Origin: Chloroflexota bacterium
GTDB lineage: Bacteria > Chloroflexota > Limnocylindria > P2-11E
Length of the DNA: 9,035 nucleotides
Direction of reading: 5' to 3'
NCBI GenBank assembly: GCA_025350745.1
Contig: JANXXG010000110.1
Location: forward strand, 1-9,035
Shown here: positions 1 to 6,925 of the stretch, one piece after another
How positions within the stretch are numbered: the stretch's first letter is position 1
Layout of the letters: every line of letters begins with the position of its first letter
Translations under genes and position numbers: made by a program
Notes under the pieces: generated by a model
The model's input: the letters and a program-made list of their open reading frames with translations, nothing else
What the model was told of the DNA's origin: nothing
Database searches by the model: none

Positions 1-2
1 TC

Positions 3-923
3 GATCTTCGGGATGCACAGGGCGTCCGGGCCACCAACGACAGCACGACCCAGGTGATCGCGACCCGCGTCACGACCAGCAGCGGGGTCTGCGCGATCGG
101 CGGTATCGGTGCCGTCGCGTCGACGGCGATCCAGGGACGCGTCGACTTCGTCGTCACGACCACGACCCTCCCGGGAACGTGCCGGTTCACGGTCACCACG
201 AACAACAGCTCCATCACCGGTACGCAGGCCACGATGACGACGCAGCTCGTGGGCGCTGCGAGCAAGCTCGCGGTCACGGGCACCGACTCGCCGAAGACCG
301 CCGGTTCGACCGCCGGTCTCACGGTCACAGTCGATATCCAGGATGCGGTCGGCCGGCGGGTGACCGGCAGCAGCGCGCTGGTGACGCTTCAGCTCGACGC
401 GGCGTCGTGCACGGGCGCAGCGCCCGGCACCGTCTACGCGCCGGGTGGGACCGCCATGAGCGCCCTCCAGGGCCGGGTGACGTTCCAGCTCAGCTCGTTC
501 GGCGCATATCCCGGGTGCGTCGTCACCCTGAATTCGGCCAGCTTGACCGGCACCAACGTGACGGTCCGCTTCGATCCGGGTGGGGCAGACCACCTGACCT
601 GCGTTTTCCTGCCGACCTCGATCGTCGGCAATGGGTCCTCGCTCGCCACGGCCACGGTCCAGGTCCGCGATGCGCGTGAGAATCCGGTCACGGCAGGCGG
701 TCCATATTCCGTGACCTTCGTCCGGGCGACGGGCGGCGCCACGACCATCGTGACCTCGTCGGTCCTGAACACCTCGAGCGGCGCCGTGACCTTCACGGTG
801 CGCTCCGGTGCCACCGGAGCCTTCGGCGTCGACTCGTACAACGCGCAGATCACAGCGGGGTCGCAGCCCTCGCTGCCGAGTCCGACGACGCTGTCGGCGT
901 GCAGCGTCTCGGTCACGCCCTGA
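3..923 (+). CDS. Ig-like repeat surface/secreted protein, C-terminal part
   Basis: The frame is open to the left window edge, so the N-terminus is missing and 306 codons are visible before the TGA. The protein is rich in Thr, Ser, Val and Gly and shows three copies of a beta-strand module. The marker 'DxxDAxG' or 'VRDAR' occurs near visible residues 4, 114 and 223, a period of about 110 residues. Each copy has a later '(Q/S)G(R/A)V(D/T)F' strand. This resembles bacterial Ig-like folds of the invasin/Big_1 or filamin type, in proteins that are normally exported. Copies 1 and 2 each carry a Cys pair (about C30/C60 and C136/C172), which could be intradomain disulfides and would fit an extracytoplasmic location. 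Two more Cys lie near 200 and 300. The C-terminus has no LPXTG, transmembrane anchor or obvious sorting domain, so attachment, if any, must depend on the missing part. The exact role (adhesin, stalk or scaffold) cannot be told. The downstream gene converges 3 bp away. Confidence 0.75.
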   Translation, partial: DLRDAQGVRATNDSTTQVIATRVTTSSGVCAIGGIGAVASTAIQGRVDFVVTTTTLPGTCRFTVTTNNSSITGTQATMTTQLVGAASKLAVTGTDSPKTAGSTAGLTVTVDIQDAVGRRVTGSSALVTLQLDAASCTGAAPGTVYAPGGTAMSALQGRVTFQLSSFGAYPGCVVTLNSASLTGTNVTVRFDPGGADHLTCVFLPTSIVGNGSSLATATVQVRDARENPVTAGGPYSVTFVRATGGATTIVTSSVLNTSSGAVTFTVRSGATGAFGVDSYNAQITAGSQPSLPSPTTLSACSVSVTP

Positions 924-926
924 TCG

Positions 927-2909
927 CTACGCGACGCGCCGCTTCTTGTGGTTCACGTAGTCGATGAGCACGAACTCACCGAGCTTCTCCGGCTCGACGT
1001 AGAAGGCCCGCCCGCCGTTCAGCTTGGACATCTGATTGACGAAGTCCACGAGATAGTGCCCGCGGGCGAGCATGAACGTGTTGATGGTGATCCCGTCGCG
1101 AGTGCACCGGACCACCTCGCGGAGCGTTTCCTCGAACGTGCGCTTCGTCGGTGGGTACGCGAACCGTGGCGTCGGATCGCCCTGCTCGAAGTGTGCGGTC
1201 GGCTCGCCGTCGGTGATCATGAGGATCTGCTTGTTCTTGCCGCGGGAGCGTGACAGTAGCGTCCGAGCGGTCTGGAACGCGTGCTGCATGTTCGTTCCGT
1301 AGACGTACTCGTTCCACGTCAACCGCGGCAGGTCCTTCGGCTGAAGCTGCATTGCGTAGGCGGAGAATCCGATGATGAACAGGTCATCCTTCGGGTACGT
1401 CGATCGGATGAGGGAATCCAGGGCCAGCGTCACCTTCTTCGCCGCGAGGAAGCAGCCGCGGAAGAGCATCGAGCGCGAAACGTCCACCAGGATCGCCGTG
1501 GCGGACTGCGTGACGAGCTCGGTGCGGTACACGTCGAAGTCGGCCGCCGTCAGCTTCACCGGAGTGCCGGCGCCGCCGCGGAACACCGCGTTCTTGACGG
1601 TGCCGGGGAGGTCGAGGAGGAACGGGTCTCCGAACTCGTACGTCTTGAGCTCGTCGGTCGGGTCGCCGCCGCGACCGCGGGCGTCCGCGCGGTGCGTGCC
1701 GAACGCGTCGCGCTTCAGGGTCGAAAAGATCTCCTCGAGCGAGCGCTGGCCGATCTTTCGGATCCCCCGCGGCGTCAGCTCGTACTTGTCGCCGTCCTTG
1801 CGGATGAGGCCGGCCTCCTCCAGCAGCTCGCTCATCTTCTGCAGCTCTTCGAGCGACTGACGGGCCTTCGATCCCGCGAGCCGTTCGACCTGATCCGGGT
1901 CCACATCGGTCAGGTCGCCATGGTCGCGCGCTCCGCGCACGGCGTCCTCCAGGTCGGAGAGCTGGTTCAGCTCATCCATGAGGCCGAGCGCTTCGGCGAG
2001 GGTCAGCGGATCGTCACCCGAGAGCTCGTGCTGGTAGCCATCGAGCGGCATCAGCTGCCCGAGGGTGTCGGCGAGCTCGTTCATCGCCGATTGCAGGCCG
2101 GGGTCGTCGAAGGCGGCGCCCAGCAGCTCTTCGAGCTGCTCGCGCATCTCGCCCGACATGCTGCTCCAGAGCGAACGCATCGCGGCCATCCCCATCGCGA
2201 GCTGCTTGAGGAGATCGTCCCAGTCCTTCGCCTGACCGGCAAGCTCCGGATATTGGCGCTGGAACGCCTCGAAGTCGGGCTCGCCTCCGTCCATGCGCTC
2301 CTTCAGGGCGCGGTTCAGGTCGCGGATCATCTGCCGGGTGCGCTCGAGCTGTTCCGGGGTCAGGTCCGTCAGTGACTGGCGCATGTTCTTGAAGTACGAG
2401 CCGAGCACCTGCTCCTGCAGCTGCTTCATGAGCTCCTCGTACTTCTGGGCCGCCTTCGGCTCAACGAACTCGTAGTCCTTGAGGCCGCGGATCGCCCGGC
2501 CGACGTCCTCGGGAAGGGCATCCAGCTGTTCGCGCCGGTCGCGAGCGAGGTTGGCCATCGCCTGCTTCAGCGCCTCGTCGGTCGTCTGCTGCTGCTCGCG
2601 CCGGTCGAGGCCCTCGCGCTCGAGTCGCTTGACCTCCTCGAGCTTTTCTTTCAGCTCGTCGAAGATGCCCGAGAGGTCGTGCCGTTCAGCGCGCTTCTGC
2701 TTGGCGGCGCGCAGCCGCTCGAGGAGGTCCTGCATGCCCTCCATGCGGCCGGGGAGCCCGAAGCGTGCCAGCCGGGCCATCGCGTCCTCGAGGTCACCGC
2801 CCGAGAGCAGCTCATCCGACATCGCGCCCAGCAGCTCGTCGGCCTCGAGCGCGTCGAGCCGTTGCGTGCCGTCCCAGCGCTTATAGATGGAACGGTCTGG
2901 TTCGCGCAT
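927..2909 (-). CDS. VWA-domain protein (COG4867-like), partner of AAA+ ATPase
   Basis: This 660-residue protein is predicted to be cytoplasmic, with no signal peptide or membrane segment. Residues 1-75 match the start I associate with this uncharacterised family ('DALEADELLGAMSDELLSGGDLEDAM', then 'RMEGMQDLLERLR'). Residues about 55-400 are highly charged and helical, rich in Glu, Gln, Arg and Leu, with probable coiled-coil stretches near 60-130 and 155-205. The VWA domain covers about 468-650 and has a complete metal-ion-dependent adhesion site: DVSRS at 476-480, Thr539 in 'YGTNM' and Asp567 in 'MITDGEP'. In MoxR/Mg-chelatase-type systems such a VWA protein works with the AAA+ ATPase encoded beside it, remodelling or metallating a client. 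Here the ATPase gene ends 8 nt upstream on the same strand, so co-transcription is very likely. The ATG at 2909 is the first start that keeps the family N-terminus. A GGAG lies only 1 nt before it, too close to be a good ribosome site, so coupling to the upstream gene is likely. The client is unknown. Confidence 0.9.
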   Translation of the reverse strand: MREPDRSIYKRWDGTQRLDALEADELLGAMSDELLSGGDLEDAMARLARFGLPGRMEGMQDLLERLRAAKQKRAERHDLSGIFDELKEKLEEVKRLEREGLDRREQQQTTDEALKQAMANLARDRREQLDALPEDVGRAIRGLKDYEFVEPKAAQKYEELMKQLQEQVLGSYFKNMRQSLTDLTPEQLERTRQMIRDLNRALKERMDGGEPDFEAFQRQYPELAGQAKDWDDLLKQLAMGMAAMRSLWSSMSGEMREQLEELLGAAFDDPGLQSAMNELADTLGQLMPLDGYQHELSGDDPLTLAEALGLMDELNQLSDLEDAVRGARDHGDLTDVDPDQVERLAGSKARQSLEELQKMSELLEEAGLIRKDGDKYELTPRGIRKIGQRSLEEIFSTLKRDAFGTHRADARGRGGDPTDELKTYEFGDPFLLDLPGTVKNAVFRGGAGTPVKLTAADFDVYRTELVTQSATAILVDVSRSMLFRGCFLAAKKVTLALDSLIRSTYPKDDLFIIGFSAYAMQLQPKDLPRLTWNEYVYGTNMQHAFQTARTLLSRSRGKNKQILMITDGEPTAHFEQGDPTPRFAYPPTKRTFEETLREVVRCTRDGITINTFMLARGHYLVDFVNQMSKLNGGRAFYVEPEKLGEFVLIDYVNHKKRRVA

Positions 2910-2917
2910 GCTCCGGC

Positions 2918-4318
2918 CTAGGCCCTGAATGTCGCCCGGGACTCGCCGCGCTCCTTGTTCAGCTTCCGGTTGAGGTGCAGCCCCTCAAGGATGAATTCCA
3001 CGCCCGCGGCGATCGCGGCCGGGTTGCCGGTGGCGCCGAGCTTCGCGACCGCGCCCTTCATGCCCGGGATCTGGAGCGCCTGCTTCACGTACTCCTGGCT
3101 CGGTAAGACCGGCGACACATGCATCGTGGCGCCGCGCTGGAACGCGGCCAGCAGCGAGTCGAACTCGGCGAGGGCGAATGTCCGATTGAACACGTTGAGC
3201 ACCGCGCGCTGGCCGAGGCGGTCGATCACCCGTTCCTCGGTGAGATCGCCCACCGACTCGAGCTCGATCTTGCCGGCGGTCGAGGCGATGATGGCCGGCA
3301 GGTCGCTGATCCGCGGCACGACCGCCGTCTCTCGGTTCCGGAGCGCGCGCTTCAGCGCGTTCGAGGTGAGGTTCTCGTAGTTCGCGATCGTGACGCGGAC
3401 GGAGACGCCCGACCGCTGAGAGATCTCGGGAGACTTCCGCGCGAGCTGCGACAGCTCCGCAAGGATCTCCTTCATATACGCCGGCACCGTGGTCGTGATG
3501 CCCTCGTCCACGAAGGCCGACCGCTCCTGCTCCATGATGCCGACCTCGGTGGCGATGTCCTTCGGGTAGTGCGTCCGGATCTGCGACCCGAAGCGGTCCT
3601 TCAGCGGCGTGATGATCCGGCCACGGTTCGTGTAGTCCTCCGGGTTCGCCGACGCGACGACGAAGAGGTCGAGGGGCAGCCGGATCTTGTACCCACGGAT
3701 CTGCACGTCACGCTCTTCCATGACGTTCAGCAGGCCGACCTGCACGCGCTCGGCGAGGTCGGGGAGCTCGTTCAGGGCGAAGATGCCACGATGCGTGCGC
3801 GGTAGGAGGCCGTAGTGGATGGTCAGCTCGTCCGAGAGATAGCGGCCTTCCGCGACCTTGATCGGATCGACCTCGCCGACCAGGTCGGCGATCGAGATGT
3901 CCGGCGTGGCGAGCTTCTCGCTGTACCGGAGGTCAGGCGTCAGCCAGACCAGCTCGACCGCGTCACCGTCGTTCGCCACGCGGTAACGGCAGGCGGCGCA
4001 GATCGGCGCGAGTGGATCGTCGTTGATCTCGCAGCCTGCGATCGCGGGCACGACCGGGTCGAGCAGCGAGTTGAGCGAGCGGGCGATGCGGGTCTTCGCC
4101 TGGCCGCGTTCGCCGAGGAAGATGATGTCCTGCCCGGAAAGGATGGCGTTCTCGATCTGCGGAACGACCGTCTGCTCGTAGCCGACGATGCCCTGGAACA
4201 ACGGCGTCTTGCGCGCGAGCGCCACCATGAGGTTCGCGCGAAGCTCTTCCTTCACGGTCCGGCTGCGATATCCGCTCTCGCGGAGCGCGCCGATGGTCAT
4301 CGGTCGGTCGTCGGTCAC
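2918..4318 (-). CDS. AAA+ ATPase, Mg-chelatase subunit I / MoxR-like
   Basis: The protein has 466 residues from the GTG at 4318 and is predicted to be a cytoplasmic AAA+ ATPase of the magnesium-chelatase/MoxR branch. A variant Walker A, 'GERGQAKT', lies at about 69-76. Walker B is 'GIFALNELPDL' at about 179-189, with Asn-Glu in place of the usual Asp-Glu. 'VVASANPED' at about 220-228 fits sensor 1, and 'RSGVSVRV' at about 302-309 is a plausible sensor 2 region. The segment 'ATPDISIADLVGEVDP' and the tract 'YTNRGRIITPLKDRFG' match my memory of a conserved family that sits beside COG4867-type VWA genes. Cys at about 96, 107 and 110 include a CxxC and could bind a metal. The frame is open upstream to an ATG at 4420. 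I chose GTG 4318 because AAGGAG lies 7 nt upstream, and because the extra 34 residues are low-information and would overlap the divergent gene. It is the first gene of an operon with the VWA gene. Confidence 0.88.
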   Translation of the reverse strand: MTDDRPMTIGALRESGYRSRTVKEELRANLMVALARKTPLFQGIVGYEQTVVPQIENAILSGQDIIFLGERGQAKTRIARSLNSLLDPVVPAIAGCEINDDPLAPICAACRYRVANDGDAVELVWLTPDLRYSEKLATPDISIADLVGEVDPIKVAEGRYLSDELTIHYGLLPRTHRGIFALNELPDLAERVQVGLLNVMEERDVQIRGYKIRLPLDLFVVASANPEDYTNRGRIITPLKDRFGSQIRTHYPKDIATEVGIMEQERSAFVDEGITTTVPAYMKEILAELSQLARKSPEISQRSGVSVRVTIANYENLTSNALKRALRNRETAVVPRISDLPAIIASTAGKIELESVGDLTEERVIDRLGQRAVLNVFNRTFALAEFDSLLAAFQRGATMHVSPVLPSQEYVKQALQIPGMKGAVAKLGATGNPAAIAAGVEFILEGLHLNRKLNKERGESRATFRA

Positions 4319-4364
4319 GAGCGGTCTCCTTTTGACCGAGGGTATCACGCTATCCTCGCGTTCC
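4319..4364. promoter_or_regulatory. 46-bp divergent promoter region
   Basis: This is the only space between the ATPase (minus) and the small AtzG-like gene (plus), so promoters for both must lie here or within the coding ends. On the plus strand TATCCT (4351-4356) ends 8 nt before the ATG at 4365, where a -10 box would give an almost or fully leaderless transcript. TTGACC at 4332-4337 looks like a -35 box but is only 13 bp away, too close for a standard promoter. On the minus strand TACCCT (4344-4339) could be the -10 box for the ATPase and would start the RNA just before its AAGGAG. These boxes are pattern matches only. Confidence 0.45.
4326..4331 (-). promoter_or_regulatory. Strong Shine-Dalgarno site of the AAA+ ATPase gene
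   Basis: On the minus strand the sequence reads AAAAGGAGA (4333-4325), with the AAGGAG core 7 nt before the GTG at 4318-4316. This is the best ribosome binding site in the window. It decides the start of the ATPase gene in favour of GTG 4318 over the ATG at 4420 and the ATG at 4300. Confidence 0.8.
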
Positions 4365-4508
4365 ATGACCTCCGAGACGCCGCCATCTATCGACGATCCC
4401 GCTGCCATCGCCGCCACCATCCGCGAAGCGACGGAGAGGACCGAGATGGCGCTGCGCGAGCGGACCGTGCCGATCGCGGTCGAGCCGCCGACGGTGTTCC
4501 GGCCCTGA
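4365..4508 (+). CDS. AtzG/GatC-like small amidase partner (47 aa)
   Basis: A short ORF begins with ATG at 4365 and ends in TGA at 4508, overlapping the likely CTG start of the amidase by 4 nt (CTGA). The product has 47 residues. An acidic N-terminus is followed by a predicted amphipathic helix (about 12-36, from 'AAIAATIREATER' onward) and a proline-containing tail ending 'EPPTVFRP'. Small AtzG-like and GatC-like subunits are encoded beside amidase-signature enzymes and commonly end in an 'EPxxxFrP'-like tail that packs along the amidase. The position directly before an amidase and the matching tail support that reading. It is shorter than typical AtzG (about 65-70 residues) or GatC (about 95), so assignment to the family is an inference. 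No Shine-Dalgarno is visible. A -10-like TATCCT ends 8 nt before the ATG, suggesting a leaderless mRNA. The alternative is a short leader peptide coupling translation into the amidase. Confidence 0.6.
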   Translation: MTSETPPSIDDPAAIAATIREATERTEMALRERTVPIAVEPPTVFRP

Positions 4509-5956
4509 CCTCCATTCGGTACGCGACGGTCGCCGAGCTTGCCGACGGGCTGAAGCGCAAGCGGTACTCGTCCGTCGAGCTCGCGTCAGCGACGCTGGAG
4601 CTCCTCGAGGTCCACGGGCCGCGATACAACGCCGTCGCCGCGGTCATGCGCGAGCGCGCCCTCGCGGAGGCACGGCGTGCCGACCGGACCCGGGCCAGTG
4701 CGCGTACGAAGCTTCACGGCGTCCCGTATGGCGCGAAGGATCTGGTCGCCGCGAAGGGCGCGCCGACCACCTGGGGCGCGCCGCCCTACAAGGACCAGCA
4801 GTTCGACGAGGACGCCACGGTCATCACGAAGCTCGGACGCGCGGGTGCCGTGCTCGCCGCGAAGCTCGCGATGGTCGAGCTCGCCGGCGGCGGCGGCTAT
4901 CGCTACCCGAGCGCGTCACTCCAGGGACCGGGCCGCAATCCGTGGAGCCTCGATCGCTGGTCCGGTGGCTCCTCGAGCGGGTCCGGCTCCGCCGTCGCCG
5001 CCGGTCTCGTGCCCTGGGCCATCGGGTCCGAGACATCGGGGTCGATCGGCACGCCGGCCGCCTTCTGTGGCGTCACGGGGATCCGCCCGACGTACGGTCT
5101 GATCAGCCGCCATGGCGCGATGGCCCTTTCGTGGACCCTCGACAAGCTCGGGCCGATGGCGCGGACGGCCGAGGACTGCGGGATCGCGCTACAGGCGATG
5201 GCCGGACCGGATCCGGCTGACGCCACCGTCAGCGGCAAGCGCTTCACGCCGCTCGCGGCTCGTGCCGCGGCGACCGCGGTCCGGCACGTGCGCCTCGGTT
5301 TCGCGGAGGAAGATCTCGATCACGCCTCGCCCGAGGCGAAACGGGCGCTCGAGCGCGGCATCGCGGAGCTGCGGAAGCTCTTGCCGACAGCGGTCCGCGC
5401 CGTGTTGCCGACGGATCTTCCCTACGGACCGATGGTCGGCACCGTCTTCGGCGCCGAGAGCGCGACGATCTTCGGTGAGCTCATCGACTCGGGTCGGGTG
5501 GATCAGCTGATCGACAGGCGCCAGGTCGCCGGGCTGAAGGCAGCCATGGACATCCGCGCGCGCGACTACCTTCAGGCGCAGCGCCTGCGGACCGTCCTCA
5601 TCGAGCGCTTTCGGGAGCTGTTCCGCGACGTCGACGTGCTCCTCGCACCGGCCCGCGTCTCGACCGCGCCGCCGATCGACGCGCCCCTCGACAACCGGCC
5701 GCCCGGGGCCGGATCGATGGCCGCTGCGACGCCGGGCGCACCTGGACCGGCCAAGCCCCCGGGGAACACCGCGCTCATCCCCGCCGGCAATCTCGCGGGC
5801 CTGCCGGCGATCTTCTTTCCCTGCGGGTTCGGCACCGACGGCCTTCCGGTCGGTCTGCAGCTCGTGGGCCCGCCGTTCAGCGAAGCACTGCTCGTCGCGA
5901 TCGTCGCGGCCTACCAGCGCGAGTCGGACCACCACCGGAAGCGCCCCAAGACCTAG
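4505..5956 (+). CDS. Amidase-signature family hydrolase (GatA/AtzE-like)
   Basis: The product has 483 residues, a normal length for a single-domain amidase that hydrolyses a carboxamide bond. The Ser-cisSer-Lys triad is complete: Lys78 in 'GVPYGAKD', cis-Ser156 in 'GGSSSGSGSAVAAG' and nucleophile Ser180 in 'GSETSGSIGTP'. The 24-residue spacing between the serines equals that of fatty acid amide hydrolase. The tract 'CGVTGIRPTYGLISRHG' is also typical. An Ala/Pro/Gly-rich insert lies at about 395-425. The substrate cannot be read from the sequence. The start is unusual. The family's N-terminal helix ('ATVAELADGLKRKRYSSVELASATLELL', from residue 7) precedes any usable ATG, GTG or TTG, and the first downstream ATG (4646) would remove it. 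A CTG at 4505 overlaps the preceding stop as CTGA and gives an expected N-terminus. ATT at 4514 is a weaker alternative. The frame is open farther upstream, but that stretch encodes no amidase-like sequence. The gene ends in a CTAG shared with the converging LLM gene. Confidence 0.9.
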   Translation: MTSIRYATVAELADGLKRKRYSSVELASATLELLEVHGPRYNAVAAVMRERALAEARRADRTRASARTKLHGVPYGAKDLVAAKGAPTTWGAPPYKDQQFDEDATVITKLGRAGAVLAAKLAMVELAGGGGYRYPSASLQGPGRNPWSLDRWSGGSSSGSGSAVAAGLVPWAIGSETSGSIGTPAAFCGVTGIRPTYGLISRHGAMALSWTLDKLGPMARTAEDCGIALQAMAGPDPADATVSGKRFTPLAARAAATAVRHVRLGFAEEDLDHASPEAKRALERGIAELRKLLPTAVRAVLPTDLPYGPMVGTVFGAESATIFGELIDSGRVDQLIDRRQVAGLKAAMDIRARDYLQAQRLRTVLIERFRELFRDVDVLLAPARVSTAPPIDAPLDNRPPGAGSMAAATPGAPGPAKPPGNTALIPAGNLAGLPAIFFPCGFGTDGLPVGLQLVGPPFSEALLVAIVAAYQRESDHHRKRPKT

Positions 5957-6906
5957 GCCGAGCGCGCCTCGGCGATGGCCGCGACGACGTCGCGTCCGAG
6001 GACCTCGACGATCTCCAGCTCCTGCGTGTATGGGAACAGCGCATTCACGTGATCGATGCCGGACATCGCGTACTCGCGCAGGCGCGAGGCGACCTGGTCC
6101 GGCGTGCCGATGATCGCCGCCGGGCGCTCGGCGCGCCATTGCTCGGGTGTCTGTTCGGTGCGCCGGGCGGTGTCCGCGACCAGCGCGTCGACGTCCCTGG
6201 CGGTCGCGCCGGCGACGATGGTGAGGAACGCGCTCCGCTTCAGCGACCTCGGGTCACGCTTCCGCGCGCGACACGCGGCATCCAGCGCTTCCTGCCGCAC
6301 GCGGACGGAGTCCAACGTCACGGCTTTGGTGTGGTTCATCCAGTCGGCGTATTTCGCCGCGATCCGAAAGATGCGCGGCATCGAGCCCCCGATCCAGATC
6401 GGGAGCGGCGACTGCACCGGCTTCGGCGCGCATATCGCGTCATCTATGGAGTACCGCTTCCCGTGGTACGTGGCCCTGTCGTCCCGCCATAGCCGGGTGC
6501 AGATCTCGATCGTGTCGACGAGCTCGTCGACGCGCACCGGTGCGGAGGGGAATTCATACCCGTACGCGCGGTACTCGATCTCTTTCCAGCCGGCCCCGAT
6601 ACCGAACTCGAGCCGGCCCCCGCTCATCTGGTCGACCCCGGCCGCGATCTTCGCGAGCAGTGCCGGGTTGCGGTAGGACTGGCACGTGACCATGGCGCCC
6701 ATGCGAATGTGCGTGAGATCGCGGCTGAGCGCGGCGAGCGCGGTCCAAGCCTCGAGACAATCGGTCCGTACCGCGTCCTGATCGAGGAACAGATGGTCGC
6801 TCAGCCAGAGTCGGGTGAAGCCGTTCCGCTCGCCGGCCTTGCCGATCGCGACGATGTCATCGTAGTGGTAGCCGAACTGCGGTTCGATCTGGATGCCGAG
6901 GTCCAT
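5953..6906 (-). CDS. LLM-class F420/flavin-dependent oxidoreductase
   Basis: The 317-residue product fits a luciferase-like monooxygenase (LLM) TIM barrel that uses F420 or reduced flavin. Family marks include 'MDLGIQIEPQFGYHYDDIV' (strand 1 and helix 1), 'GFTRLWLSDHLF' at about 29-40, 'MVTCQSYRNPALLAKIAAGVDQMSGGRLEFGIGAGWKEIE' at about 72-111 and 'PIWIGGS' at about 169-175. The C-terminal helices 'IGTPDQVASRLREYAMSGIDHV' are also typical. In my memory this pattern is closest to F420-dependent LLM subfamilies, but cofactor and substrate are not provable here. I chose ATG 6906 over ATG 6936 because the family begins at 'MDLGIQ' and the longer form would run into the upstream gene. On the minus strand TAGGCT (6919-6914) lies 7 nt before the ATG, possibly an internal leaderless promoter. 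The gap to the upstream membrane-protein gene is 19 nt, so it may also be read with the moaDE cluster. Its TAG stop lies in the CTAG palindrome shared with the amidase. Confidence 0.88.
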   Translation of the reverse strand: MDLGIQIEPQFGYHYDDIVAIGKAGERNGFTRLWLSDHLFLDQDAVRTDCLEAWTALAALSRDLTHIRMGAMVTCQSYRNPALLAKIAAGVDQMSGGRLEFGIGAGWKEIEYRAYGYEFPSAPVRVDELVDTIEICTRLWRDDRATYHGKRYSIDDAICAPKPVQSPLPIWIGGSMPRIFRIAAKYADWMNHTKAVTLDSVRVRQEALDAACRARKRDPRSLKRSAFLTIVAGATARDVDALVADTARRTEQTPEQWRAERPAAIIGTPDQVASRLREYAMSGIDHVNALFPYTQELEIVEVLGRDVVAAIAEARSA

Positions 6907-6919
6907 CGCTCGCAGCCTA
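6907..6919 (-). promoter_or_regulatory. Possible leaderless promoter -10 box before the LLM gene
   Basis: TAGGCT on the minus strand (6919-6914) is separated by 7 nt from the ATG at 6906-6904, and there is no Shine-Dalgarno between them. The arrangement matches the boxes before moaD and the small amidase partner. No convincing -35 box is visible at 16-18 bp. This would be a promoter internal to the minus-strand cluster. Confidence 0.35.
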
Positions 6920-6925
6920 ACGCGG

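Noticed and set aside
434..916. A 160-codon minus-strand frame opposite the Ig-repeat protein
   Set aside because: It mirrors the repetitive beta-rich coding strand and has no domain or ribosome site. The plus frame shows periodic repeats.
1281..2375. A 364-codon plus-strand open frame opposite the VWA gene
   Set aside because: It is rich in Arg, Leu, Val and His without any domain pattern, as expected for the antisense of a GC-rich gene. The minus strand holds a clear VWA-family protein over the same bases.
4332..4356. TTGACC plus TATCCT as a standard -35/-10 promoter
   Set aside because: The spacer is only 13 bp, below the usual 16-18. The TATCCT box may still act, but the pair is not a standard promoter.
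3815..4504. Upstream extension of the amidase frame to an ATG at 3815
   Set aside because: The added 230 residues are low-information Arg/Asp/Ala-rich sequence lying antisense to the ATPase gene. The amidase similarity begins only after about 4505, so this is an open-frame artefact of high GC.
5189..6139. A 316-codon minus-strand frame opposite the amidase and into the LLM gene
   Set aside because: It has no recognisable domain and is Arg/Gly/Ala-rich. Both overlapped genes have strong family motifs in other frames.
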